Both the position numbers and the translations under genes were made by a program. The notes beneath the pieces were generated by a model that made no database searches, was not told the DNA's origin, and saw only the letters and a program-made list of their open reading frames with translations. Shown one piece after another: positions 1 to 7,468 of a stretch of DNA of 64,000 bases. Each line of letters begins with the position of its first letter. The stretch's first letter is position 1. Origin of the DNA: Allobosea thiooxidans (lineage in GTDB: Bacteria; Pseudomonadota; Alphaproteobacteria; Rhizobiales; Beijerinckiaceae); assembly GCF_900168195.1 (NCBI RefSeq), contig NZ_FUYX01000006.1, forward strand, positions 62,001 to 126,000. Reading direction: 5' to 3'.

Positions 1-173
1 ATCGCCCGGCAGGCTTCGGCCTGCTGGCGCGCCGAATCCAGCGCGATATGCGGAAGAATCTCGGCGAGATCGCGCAGGGCGAAATCGACGGCCGACATCA
101 GGCCGAGCACCGGCTCGGCGGCGGCAGCCGATTGTTGCGGAAGACGGAACGCGATGACCTGACCCATAGGCAT
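1..173 (-). CDS. Hypothetical protein, N-terminal part, cut by window edge
   Basis: The minus strand reads an open frame from an ATG at 173 (an in-frame GTG lies 6 bases upstream and another ATG 6 bases downstream) to the window edge, giving about 57 residues that begin MPMGQVIAFRLPQQ. An alanine-rich stretch is followed by a helical, acidic segment (LRDLAEILPHIALDSARQQ). No catalytic motif or membrane segment is visible and I do not recognise the family. It is shown as coding because the frame has normal high-GC codon use and nothing better occupies these bases. The C-terminus lies outside the window. Confidence 0.45.
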   Translation of the reverse strand, partial: MPMGQVIAFRLPQQSAAAAEPVLGLMSAVDFALRDLAEILPHIALDSARQQAEACRA

Positions 174-267
174 ACTCACGCTGAAAGCGAATCGGCGATC
201 AGTGTGCGGGGGCAGGCTTCAGAAAGTGGTTAACGGCGGAATTGCGGGGCCGCTCAAGCCCCGCCGA

Positions 268-350
268 CATTGCGAGAAGCGAAGCGACGAAGCAATCCAG
301 GAGCGGCAGAGCTTTACGCCCCCTGGATTGCTTCGCTGCGCTCGCAATGA
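268..350. repeat. Hairpin-forming intergenic repeat
   Basis: Two inverted arms, about 268-302 (cattgcgagaagcgaagcga, continuing to ccagg) and 322-350 (cctggattgcttcgctgcg, continuing to caatga), pair with a small bulge around a 20-base loop. This matches the general look of short palindromic intergenic repeats scattered through Rhizobiales genomes. It lies between two minus-strand genes. It could be a transcription or mRNA-stability element; no function is shown by the sequence. Confidence 0.6.
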
Positions 351-371
351 CGGCAAACTGCGGCTTCCGGC

Positions 372-1112
372 TCAACCATAGCCGTGCAGGCCGGCGCCAT
401 GGCGCTTCAGCCAGGCTTCCGCCTCCTGCGTATGCGGGCAGAGCTTGTAGGTCAGCGCCCAGAAGCGGTGCGAGTGGTTCATCTCCTTGAGATGCGCCAC
501 CTCATGCGCCGCGAGATAGTCGAGCACCGAGGGCGGTGCCAGGATCAGGCGCCAGGAGAAGTTGAGATGGCCCTGCGAGGAGCAGGAGCCCCAGCGGCTC
601 GTGGTGTCGCGGATGGTGATCTTGCGCGCCGGGATGCCGAGCGTCGCGGTGTGGCGGCGCACCGCCTTCTCGAGGTCCTCGAGCGCGAGCCGCCGCAGGA
701 AATCCTTGATCCGGCGCGGGACATGAGCCGCCTCGCCTGCGACAGCGATGATGGGCGCCCCGTCCTGGTCCAAAGCCGCCTGTGTGAGCCCGCGCGCCTT
801 CGACCAGTGGACGATGCGATGGGGGGTGCCGCGCAGCGGCACGACCCGGCCGGGCTCGAAGGGCACGGCGAGCGGTCGCCTGGCGATGCGCGCCGCGATC
901 CAGCCGCCATGATTCTCGGCGAAAACCCGGCCGGCGGCGAAATCGGCGCGCTCGGGCAGCGTCAGGGTGATCTCGCCCGTCGCCTGCGAGACGCGCAGCG
1001 TCATACGCCGCGCATTGGCGCGGCGCTTGACGAGGACCGGATAGCGCGTGCCGGCATGCACGACCTCGATCCGGTCGGGGTCCGGCTGGCGCCTGAACAG
1101 GGAGATGCGCAT
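372..1112 (-). CDS. YgjP-like (DUF45) zinc metallopeptidase
   Basis: Protein of 246 residues of the SprT/YgjP-like, M48-related family (DUF45). The C-terminal half carries the zinc motif HEVAH at about 203-207 followed by a third histidine in NHSHRFW (about 213-215), the expected HExxH...H arrangement. A conserved stretch DTTSRWGSCSSQGHLNFSW, typical of this family, precedes it. The open frame extends upstream, but the ATG at 1112 (MRISLFRR) gives the family-like N-terminus; the longer version would add low-complexity sequence antisense to phaZ. It lies 43 bases downstream of phaZ on the same strand and may be cotranscribed. It is cytoplasmic with no signal peptide. Substrates of the family are largely unknown. 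Confidence 0.85.
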   Translation of the reverse strand: MRISLFRRQPDPDRIEVVHAGTRYPVLVKRRANARRMTLRVSQATGEITLTLPERADFAAGRVFAENHGGWIAARIARRPLAVPFEPGRVVPLRGTPHRIVHWSKARGLTQAALDQDGAPIIAVAGEAAHVPRRIKDFLRRLALEDLEKAVRRHTATLGIPARKITIRDTTSRWGSCSSQGHLNFSWRLILAPPSVLDYLAAHEVAHLKEMNHSHRFWALTYKLCPHTQEAEAWLKRHGAGLHGYG

Positions 1113-1155
1113 CGCCTGCGATTGTGCGGGATTCGCGGGCGCCGCGAAAGAGCCG

Positions 1156-2472
1156 TCAGCCGACGACCTTGAGACCCTTGCGCTGCTCGGCCGCGCTGTC
1201 GCTGCGACGCCCCTTGGCCGCCTCCATGTCGAGGCTGACCATGAAGTCGGAGATTCGCGGCGCGATCTCGGCGCGGAAGCGCGAGCCGTTGAAGACGCCG
1301 TAATGACCGACCTTGGGCTGGAGATAATGCACCCGCTTCCCGGCCGGGATATTGACGCAGAGGTCATGCGCCGCCTTGGTCTGGCCGACGCCCGAGATAT
1401 CGTCGTTCTCGCCCTCGACCGTCATCAGCGCGACCCGGCGGACAGCAGTGAGATCGACGGGCTTGTCGCGATGCATCATCTCGCCCCTGGGCAGGGCATG
1501 CCGGACGAAGACCGTATCGACCGTCTGCAGGTAGAACTCCGCGGTCAGGTCCATCACGGCGAGGTACTCGTCGTAGAAGTCGCGGTGCTTCTCGGCCGAA
1601 TCGCCGTCTCCGGTGACGAGATGCTTGAACATCTCGTAATGGGCGGTGACATGGCGGTCGATATTCATCGCCATGAAGCCCGAAAGCTGCATGAAGCCGG
1701 GATAGACCTGCCGGAAGGCACCCATATGCGGGAAGGGCACCACGGTGATGCAGTTGCGGCGGAACCAGTCGGTGCCGCGCTCCATGGCGAGCTGGTTGAC
1801 CGCGGTGGGCGAGCGGCGGGTGTCGATAGGCCCGCCCATCAGCGTCATCGAGCGGGGCGCGCAAGGGTCGGCCTCGGCCTCCATCCGCGCCACCGCGGCG
1901 ATGACCGGAACGGCGGGCTGGCAGACGGCCATGACATGGGTGTCCGGCCCGAGCGTCTGCAGCATCGCGATGACGTAGTCGATGTAGTCGTCGAGGTCGA
2001 AACGGCCTTCGGCGAGCGGCACGAGGCGCGCATCGGTCCAGTCGGTGATGTAGACCTCATGGCCCGGCAGGAAGGCCTCGACCGTGCCGCGCAGCAGCGT
2101 GGCGTAGTGGCCCGACATCGGCGCCACGAGCAGCACCTTGGGCTGCGGCTTGCGGCGGCCCGCGATCTTGCGATCGAAATAGACGAGCTTGCAGAAGGGG
2201 CGCTCCCAGACGACCCGCTCCTCGACGGCGACCTTGACGCCGTTGATCGTGGTCTCGCCGAGGCCGAAGGCCGGCTTGCCGTAGCGGCGCGTCGCGCGCT
2301 CGAACAATTCGCAGGAGGCCGCGACCGTGCGCCCCAGCGGCGTATAGGTCAGCGGGTTCGCCGGGTTCTTGAAAGCCAGGTGCATCGCATCGGATACCCC
2401 GCGCGCCGGGCTCACCATCATGTGAACCGCTTCGTAGGCATGGTAGGCAAACGACATGGTGGCCCCGTACAT
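1156..2472 (-). CDS. phaZ: Intracellular poly(3-hydroxybutyrate) depolymerase PhaZ
   Basis: Protein of 438 residues of the intracellular PHB depolymerase family: it hydrolyses stored polyhydroxybutyrate granules to 3-hydroxybutyrate oligomers. The alpha/beta-hydrolase core (APMSGHYATLLRGT near 117-130) is followed by the nucleophile elbow AVCQPAVPV, where Cys184 takes the place of the usual serine as in the characterised intracellular enzymes, and a late histidine sits in PKVGHYGVFNG. The start at 2472 is chosen because GGAAGGA lies about 10 bases upstream; another in-frame ATG is at 2457. No signal peptide, as expected for a granule enzyme. It is divergent from actS (112 bases between), so carbon-storage breakdown is next to a redox sensor. 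Confidence 0.93.
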   Translation of the reverse strand: MYGATMSFAYHAYEAVHMMVSPARGVSDAMHLAFKNPANPLTYTPLGRTVAASCELFERATRRYGKPAFGLGETTINGVKVAVEERVVWERPFCKLVYFDRKIAGRRKPQPKVLLVAPMSGHYATLLRGTVEAFLPGHEVYITDWTDARLVPLAEGRFDLDDYIDYVIAMLQTLGPDTHVMAVCQPAVPVIAAVARMEAEADPCAPRSMTLMGGPIDTRRSPTAVNQLAMERGTDWFRRNCITVVPFPHMGAFRQVYPGFMQLSGFMAMNIDRHVTAHYEMFKHLVTGDGDSAEKHRDFYDEYLAVMDLTAEFYLQTVDTVFVRHALPRGEMMHRDKPVDLTAVRRVALMTVEGENDDISGVGQTKAAHDLCVNIPAGKRVHYLQPKVGHYGVFNGSRFRAEIAPRISDFMVSLDMEAAKGRRSDSAAEQRKGLKVVG

Positions 2473-2584
2473 GCGATCGAACGTCCTTCCGGCGGCGCAA
2501 CAAGCAATGATGCGTCGCAACAACGCACCTTACGTTGATTTTGTTCTCATTCAACCCGGCTAAAGGCTAAGATTTTCCTGCCAT

Positions 2585-3994
2585 GTGGATGAAACCCTCA
2601 TGCCCGCCGCCGGCGGCAGCCTCGAAAAGGACGCATCGCCCGTGAACGCGTCCGACCTTTCCGCCCCCCTCCTGGCCCGCTCGGGCCGGCATCTGCGGCT
2701 CGATACGCTGGTCAGGCTGCGCTGGCTCGCCATAGCCGGGCAGAGCGCCGCGGTCGCCGGCGTGCATTTCGGTCTCGGCTTCTCCCTGCCCTTCGGCTGG
2801 TGCTTCATCGTCATCGCCGTCTCGGCCTGGCTCAACATCGCCCTGCGCATCCGCTTTCCGCTCAGCCACCGGCTGAAGGACAGGCCGGCGACGGCGCTGC
2901 TCGGCTTCGACATCGTCCAGCTCGCCGCGCTGCTCTACCTGACCGGGGGGTTGCAGAACCCGTTCGCGATCCTGTTCCTGGCGCCGGTGATGATCTCGGC
3001 CACGGCCCTGCCGCCGCAACGCACCCTGCTGCTCGGCGTGCTGGCGGTGGCGTTGGCAACCCTTCTGAGCCGCTACCACCTTCCCCTGCCCTGGACAGGC
3101 GCGGACCGGCCGGTGCTGCCGCCCTTCTATCAGCTCGGCAACTGGGTCGCGCTGGTGCTCGGCCTCGCCTTCACCGGCATCTATGCCTGGCGCGTCGCCA
3201 AGGAGGCGCGCGACCTCTCGGATGCGCTCGCTGCGACCGAGCTGGTGCTGGCGCGCGAGCAGCATCTCTCGCAGCTCGACGGGCTCGCGGCGGCCGCCGC
3301 CCATGAGCTCGGCACGCCACTCGGCACCATCGCGCTGGTCGCCCGCGAGCTTACCCGCCTCGCCCCGCCGGAAGGCGAAATGGCCGAGGACATCGCGCTG
3401 CTGCGGGAGCAGGTCGAGCGCTGCCGCGGCATCCTCGGCAAGCTCTCGAGCCTGCAGGACGACGATGCCGGCCCGCTCGACCAGCTGACGCTCAGATTGC
3501 TGATCGAGGAGGCGGCGGGGCCGCAGCGGCCCTTCGGCGTGCCCTTCGAGATCAGCATGAACGGCGACAAGCCGGAACCGGTCTGCCGGCGCAATCCGGG
3601 CATGATCTACGGCCTCGGCAACATCGTCGACAATGCCGTCGACTTCGCCCGCTCGACCGTGGCGATCGCGGCCGAATGGAGCCAGGGCCGCGTCGTGCTG
3701 ACCATCGCCGATGACGGCCCGGGCTTCCCGCCCGACGTGCTGATGCGGGCGGGCGAGCCCTATCTCTCGCGCGGCGGCCGCGAGAGCCGCGCCGGCGGCG
3801 GCCTCGGGCTCGGGCTCTTCATCGCCAAGACCCTGCTCGAACGCGGCGGCGCGACGCTGGAATTCTCGAACCGGCCGGCTCCGGCGAGCGGCGCATCGAT
3901 CCGAATCACCTGGCCGCGTGAGGTTTTCGAAGCCGACCTGCCCGCCAGCGGGGGTACCAAGCCGGAAGCATCGGCATTACATGAGCTTGGCTGA
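2585..3994 (+). CDS. actS: Redox-sensing histidine kinase ActS/RegB
   Basis: Membrane histidine kinase of the RegB/PrrB/ActS family, which senses respiratory redox state and phosphorylates ActR/RegA. Six hydrophobic segments fill residues 45-205. The quinone-sensing loop GGLQNPF is at 121-127, the H-box AAAHELGTPLGTI has its phosphoacceptor at His240, and the redox-reactive cysteine known from RegB is present as Cys280 (VERCRGILGKL). The N, G1 and G2 boxes (NIVDNAVDFA, DDGPGFPP, GGGLGLGLF) complete the kinase domain. The start is uncertain: GTG at 2585 opens the frame and an ATG at 2600 is an equally good choice; neither has a strong ribosome site. actR follows 87 bases downstream. Confidence 0.93.
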   Translation: MDETLMPAAGGSLEKDASPVNASDLSAPLLARSGRHLRLDTLVRLRWLAIAGQSAAVAGVHFGLGFSLPFGWCFIVIAVSAWLNIALRIRFPLSHRLKDRPATALLGFDIVQLAALLYLTGGLQNPFAILFLAPVMISATALPPQRTLLLGVLAVALATLLSRYHLPLPWTGADRPVLPPFYQLGNWVALVLGLAFTGIYAWRVAKEARDLSDALAATELVLAREQHLSQLDGLAAAAAHELGTPLGTIALVARELTRLAPPEGEMAEDIALLREQVERCRGILGKLSSLQDDDAGPLDQLTLRLLIEEAAGPQRPFGVPFEISMNGDKPEPVCRRNPGMIYGLGNIVDNAVDFARSTVAIAAEWSQGRVVLTIADDGPGFPPDVLMRAGEPYLSRGGRESRAGGGLGLGLFIAKTLLERGGATLEFSNRPAPASGASIRITWPREVFEADLPASGGTKPEASALHELG

Positions 3995-4081
3995 GGACGG
4001 GCTCCCACGAGCCCGGCCTGCCTTTCGACATGACACTTCGCGCCACCGCAGCGCGCATGGACAAGCGGTCAGGAGACGATG

Positions 4082-4645
4082 ATGCAGGATGCGCCGAACG
4101 AGAACGACAGAGCCGACGCCACGGACATGTCGCTGTTGCTGGTCGATGACGACAAGCCTTTCCTCACCCGCCTCGCCCGCGCCATGGAAGGGCGCGGCTA
4201 TGCGGTGCGGACCGCAGACAGCGTCGCGGCCGGGCTGGCCGCAGTCGAGGAGGCCGCCCCGGCCTTCGCCGTGATCGACCTGAGGCTCGGCGACGGCAAC
4301 GGGCTCGACGTGATCGCGCGTCTCAAGGAGCGCCGGCCGGATGCGCGCGGCGTCGTGCTGACCGGCTACGGCAACATCGCCACCGCCGTCAGCGCGGTGA
4401 AGCTCGGCGCCTTCGACTTCCTCGCCAAGCCGGCCGATGCCGACGAGATCCACGCCGCGCTCGCCGCGCAGCGGGACGCCCGGCCCCAGCCGCCCGAGAA
4501 CCCGATGTCGGCCGATCGCGTCCGCTGGGAGCATATCCAGCGCGTCTACGAGCTGTGCAGCCGCAATGTCTCGGAGACGGCGCGCCGCCTCGGCATGCAT
4601 CGACGCACGCTGCAACGCATCCTCGCCAAGCGCGCGCCGCGCTGA
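4082..4645 (+). CDS. actR: Redox response regulator ActR/RegA
   Basis: Response regulator of 187 residues of the RegA/PrrA/ActR family, partner of the upstream kinase; such regulators control photosynthesis, carbon and nitrogen fixation and respiratory genes according to redox state. The receiver domain has the acidic pocket VDDD (about 22-24), phosphoacceptor Asp in VIDLRLGDGNGLD (about 66), Thr in VLTGYG and Lys in FLAKPAD. A short linker leads to a Fis-type helix-turn-helix (NVSETARRLGMHRRTLQRIL) with the characteristic near-identical family sequence. ATG codons at 4079 and 4082 are adjacent; AGGAG at 4071-4075 is better spaced for 4082. A strong terminator follows. Confidence 0.94.
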   Translation: MQDAPNENDRADATDMSLLLVDDDKPFLTRLARAMEGRGYAVRTADSVAAGLAAVEEAAPAFAVIDLRLGDGNGLDVIARLKERRPDARGVVLTGYGNIATAVSAVKLGAFDFLAKPADADEIHAALAAQRDARPQPPENPMSADRVRWEHIQRVYELCSRNVSETARRLGMHRRTLQRILAKRAPR

Positions 4646-4661
4646 TCCGACCCTGAATGCA

Positions 4662-4706
4662 GAAAGCCCGCCGGATGACCTGTCCGGCGGGCTTTCTGTT
4701 GTTCTT
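4662..4706 (+). terminator. Rho-independent terminator after actR
   Basis: A 14-bp perfect stem (4662-4675 with 4683-4696; gaaagcccgccgga) with a 7-base loop is followed by a T-rich tract (tgttgttcttt). It lies 17 bases after the actR stop and 14 bases before the end of the convergent MFS gene, so it can serve actR and, through the A-rich opposite flank, partly the MFS gene too. Confidence 0.85.
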
Positions 4707-4719
4707 TCGCGGGCGCGGC

Positions 4720-5898
4720 TCAGGTCGCGCAGGCCGGCACGATCCGGGCCGCGCGCCGTTCGAGCGACACCGCGAGGACGGCGAGTCCGAGGGCCGCCAG
4801 CGGCACCACAGCCGCGACCGGCGCGATCGCGCCATAGCCGAACCCCTGTGTGATGACCGCGCCGCCGAGCCAGGCACCGAGGGCATTGCCGAGATTGAAG
4901 GCGGCGATGTTGAGGCTCGATGCCAGCCCCTGCCCGGCTCCGCCAGCCTGCTGCAGCACCCACATCTGCAACGGCGCGACCGTGGCGAAGGCGGCAGCCC
5001 CCAGCGCCAAGGCGGCGATGACGGCGCCGACCTGGCTGTGGAAGGCGAAGCCCGCGGCGACCATCGCCAGCGTCAGCAGCGCGATGCTGCCGATCAGGGC
5101 CGGGGCGAGGCTGCGATCGGCCCAGCGCCCGCCGAGCAGATTGCCGATGACGAGGCCGCCGCCGAAGACGAGCAGGATCGGCGAGACCGCCGCCTCGCTG
5201 AAGCCCGCGAGCTCGACCAGGATCGGCTGGATGAAGGTGAAGACCGCGAAGATGCCGCCGAAGCCGAGCACGGTCATGACCAGGCCGAGCTGGACCTGCG
5301 GCCGCGCCAGCACCCTGAACTCCTCGGCGAGCGAGCCCGGGACGACCCGCTCGCGGTCGGCCGGCACGAGCGCGGCGAGGACGACCAGGGCGACGAGGCC
5401 GATGCCGGTCACGGCCCAGAAGGTCGAGCGCCAGCCGAAGGCGAGGCCGAGCCAGGAGCCGAAGGGCACGCCGAGCAGGGTCGCCAGCGTCAGCCCGGTG
5501 AACATCAGGGCGATGGCCGAGGCCTTGCGTTCTGGCGCGACGAGGCTGGTCGCGACCAGCGAGCCGACGCCGAAGAAGGTGCCGTGCGCGAGTGCGGTGA
5601 CGATGCGGGCCGACATCAGCCAGCCGAAGCTCGGCGCCAAGGCGGCGGCAAGATTGCCGAGGGTGAAGATCGCCATCAGCACCAGGAGCGTCGTCTTGCG
5701 CGGCAGCGAGCGGGTGGCGATCGTCAGCACCGGGGCACCGACGAAGACGCCGAGCGCATAACCGGTCATCAGCAGGCCGGCGAGCGGCACGCTGACGCCG
5801 AGATCGGCGGAAACCTGCAGCAGCAGGCCCATGATCACGAATTCGGTGACGCCGATGCCGAAGGCACCGACGGTCAGGGCATAAAGGGCAATGGGCAT
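4720..5898 (-). CDS. MFS transporter, drug:H+ antiporter-1 (AraJ/YdhP-like)
   Basis: Protein of 392 residues with twelve predicted hydrophobic segments, the length and pattern of the 12-TM DHA1 group of the major facilitator superfamily (YdhP/AraJ-like exporters). The N-terminus MPIALYALTVGAFGIGVTEF and the motif-A-like loop GVPLAGLLMTGYALGVFVG fit this group. Such proteins export sugars, drugs or small metabolites; the substrate here is unknown. The ATG at 5898 has GGAGG six bases upstream. It is divergent from a LysR-type regulator (98 bases between), the usual arrangement for a locally regulated exporter. Confidence 0.88.
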   Translation of the reverse strand: MPIALYALTVGAFGIGVTEFVIMGLLLQVSADLGVSVPLAGLLMTGYALGVFVGAPVLTIATRSLPRKTTLLVLMAIFTLGNLAAALAPSFGWLMSARIVTALAHGTFFGVGSLVATSLVAPERKASAIALMFTGLTLATLLGVPFGSWLGLAFGWRSTFWAVTGIGLVALVVLAALVPADRERVVPGSLAEEFRVLARPQVQLGLVMTVLGFGGIFAVFTFIQPILVELAGFSEAAVSPILLVFGGGLVIGNLLGGRWADRSLAPALIGSIALLTLAMVAAGFAFHSQVGAVIAALALGAAAFATVAPLQMWVLQQAGGAGQGLASSLNIAAFNLGNALGAWLGGAVITQGFGYGAIAPVAAVVPLAALGLAVLAVSLERRAARIVPACAT

Positions 5899-5950
5899 GG
5901 AATGCCTCCGGGAATAGGGTCGGGCCCGGAGATAGCGCCGCTGCCGGCTG

Positions 5951-5995
5951 TGAATTAGACTGCATGAAAGATCAGCAATTGTGAGGTGAATTCAC
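5951..5995. promoter_or_regulatory. Possible LysR binding region in MFS/lysR divergent promoter
   Basis: The half-site gtgaatt occurs at about 5951-5957 and again at 5986-5992, where it forms a perfect 10-bp palindrome gtgaattcac (5986-5995) directly before the lysR start. Palindromic ATTC/GAAT-type sites between divergent genes are typical of LysR autoregulation. No footprint evidence; assignment is inference. Confidence 0.35.
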
Positions 5996-5996
5996 G

Positions 5997-6995
5997 ATGC
6001 CGCGCCCCGAGATCAACCGCTCCGGCGAGATGGAGGTCTTCGCCCGCGTCGTCGAACTCGGCGGCTTCTCGCCGGCGGCGCGCGCATTGCGAATGACGCC
6101 TTCGGCGGTCAGCAAGCTCGTCGCCCGGCTGGAAGCGCGGCTCGGCGTCCGCCTGATCGTCCGCTCGACCCGCAAGTTCATGCTGACCGAGGAGGGAACG
6201 ACCTTCCATGAGCGGACGCTGCGCGTGCTCGCCGATCTCGACGAGGCGGAGCGCGCGGTCGCCGCCTGCCAGATCCCGCGCGGCAGGCTCAGGGTCAATG
6301 CGAATGTCGCCTTCGGCTGGCATTTCCTGCTACCGGTCGCACCGCGCTTCATGGCGGCGCATCCCGGCGTCCAGCTGGACATCTCGATCACCGATGCGGT
6401 GATCGACCTCGTCGACGAGCGCGCCGATGTCGCGATCCGGGTCGGCCCGCTCAAATCGTCCCAGCTCGTCGCCCGCAAGCTCGGTGAGAGCGTCTCGGCG
6501 ATCGTCGCGTCGCCGGACTATCTGGCAAAGCAGGCCGCGCCAGACCATCCCGACAAGCTCGCCGGCCAGGACCTCATCACCTTCAACTTCGCGCGGCATC
6601 GCGACACCTGGCCGTTCGTCATCGACGGCCAGCGCACCTTCCTGCCGGCCCATGGCCGCGTCACCGTCGGCGACGGCGAAAGCGCGCGGCGCCTCGCCTT
6701 GGCCGGCCAGGGCCTGACGCGGTTATCGCTCTTCCATATCGCCGACGACATCGCCGCCGGCCGGCTCGTCCCGGTTCTGGAAGCCTTCAATCCCGGCGAT
6801 GTCGAGGAGATCCACGCCGTCTATGTCGGCCATGGCGGCCGGTTACCGGCACGCGTCCGCGCCTTCATCGACTTCCTCGTCGCCGAAATCGACCTCAACC
6901 GCTTCGCCATGTTGCCGGGAGCGACGGCAGGGGCGGGTGGAAGATCAGCATCAGGCCGAGCCTTCAGGATCCTCGATCAGGGCGAGCCGGCCTGA
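5997..6995 (+). CDS. LysR-family transcriptional regulator
   Basis: Protein of 332 residues. The winged helix-turn-helix occupies the N-terminus (MEVFARVVELGGFSPAARAL, then MTPSAVSKLVARLEARLG), followed by a LysR substrate-binding domain of the CrgA/PecT-like subgroup (RGRLRVNANVAFGWHFLLP, VDERADVAIRVGPLKSS). It probably controls the divergent MFS exporter and itself. Its 3' end overlaps the convergent mmcB gene by 45 bases. The last 25 or so residues (GATAGAGGRSASGRAFRILD) are low-complexity and may be a C-terminal extension created by this overlap. Confidence 0.9.
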   Translation: MPRPEINRSGEMEVFARVVELGGFSPAARALRMTPSAVSKLVARLEARLGVRLIVRSTRKFMLTEEGTTFHERTLRVLADLDEAERAVAACQIPRGRLRVNANVAFGWHFLLPVAPRFMAAHPGVQLDISITDAVIDLVDERADVAIRVGPLKSSQLVARKLGESVSAIVASPDYLAKQAAPDHPDKLAGQDLITFNFARHRDTWPFVIDGQRTFLPAHGRVTVGDGESARRLALAGQGLTRLSLFHIADDIAAGRLVPVLEAFNPGDVEEIHAVYVGHGGRLPARVRAFIDFLVAEIDLNRFAMLPGATAGAGGRSASGRAFRILDQGEPA

Positions 6996-7418
6996 GGCCA
7001 GCCGCGCCAACGCGATCGTCAGCATCTTGCGGCGCGCCGGGCTCAAGGGATGGCGCGGCGGCTCGCGCAGCATTTCGCCGCCATAGGCGTCGGCGACGAT
7101 CAGTCCGACATCCTCGGGCAGGATCTCGCGCGGGAATTCCGGCGCGACGGCGAAGAGGAAACCGTCGCAATAATCGCGGTAGTCCGGCCATTTGCCGTCG
7201 ACGCGATAGTCGGCGATGCCGGACTTGACCTCGACGACCCAGAGCTCTCCCGAAGGCGAGAGCGCGACGATGTCGCCGCGCCGGCCATTGGCGAAGGTCA
7301 TCTCCTTGACGATGGCGTAGCCGCGCTCGCGCAGGTGCCGGGCGGCGCCTCGGCAGACCATGCGCGTGATATCGGGCCGCGTCGGCGGCGGATTGAGGAC
7401 GGAATCCGGAAGGGACAT
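6951..7418 (-). CDS. mmcB: MmcB-family DNA repair protein
   Basis: Protein of 155 residues matching the MmcB family, found in alphaproteobacteria and named from Caulobacter, where it is an SOS-induced factor for mitomycin C damage repair. The core looks like a PD-(D/E)XK nuclease fold: GRRGDIVALSPSGELWVVEVKSG gives the D...ExK triad, and a second acidic segment DYRDYCDGFLFAV follows. The ATG at 7418 has no strong ribosome site. A LexA-like element lies 9-23 bases upstream. The last 45 bases overlap the convergent lysR gene. Confidence 0.85.
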   Translation of the reverse strand: MSLPDSVLNPPPTRPDITRMVCRGAARHLRERGYAIVKEMTFANGRRGDIVALSPSGELWVVEVKSGIADYRVDGKWPDYRDYCDGFLFAVAPEFPREILPEDVGLIVADAYGGEMLREPPRHPLSPARRKMLTIALARLASGRLALIEDPEGSA

Positions 7419-7426
7419 ATGCTTAT

Positions 7427-7441
7427 GTTCCCTCTTTGTTT
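7427..7441 (-). promoter_or_regulatory. LexA-like (SOS) box upstream of mmcB
   Basis: The plus strand reads gttc-N7-gttt (7427-7441), one mismatch from the GTTC-N7-GTTC operator of alphaproteobacterial LexA. It lies immediately upstream of mmcB, whose Caulobacter homologue is SOS-regulated. The site would overlap the promoter or transcript start. One-mismatch sites occur by chance, so confidence rests mainly on the gene match. Confidence 0.5.
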
Positions 7442-7468
7442 CCGGATTTGCAAGTCCGGGCGACCGGC

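Noticed and set aside
1048..2538. Plus-strand open frame of 496 codons opposite phaZ
   Set aside because: It is the antisense shadow of phaZ and the YgjP-like gene; composition is His/Arg/Asp-rich without any domain, as expected from high-GC third-position bias.
3977..5965. Minus-strand open frame of 662 codons over actR and the MFS gene
   Set aside because: It overlaps two clear genes in other registers and is arginine- and proline-rich with no motif.
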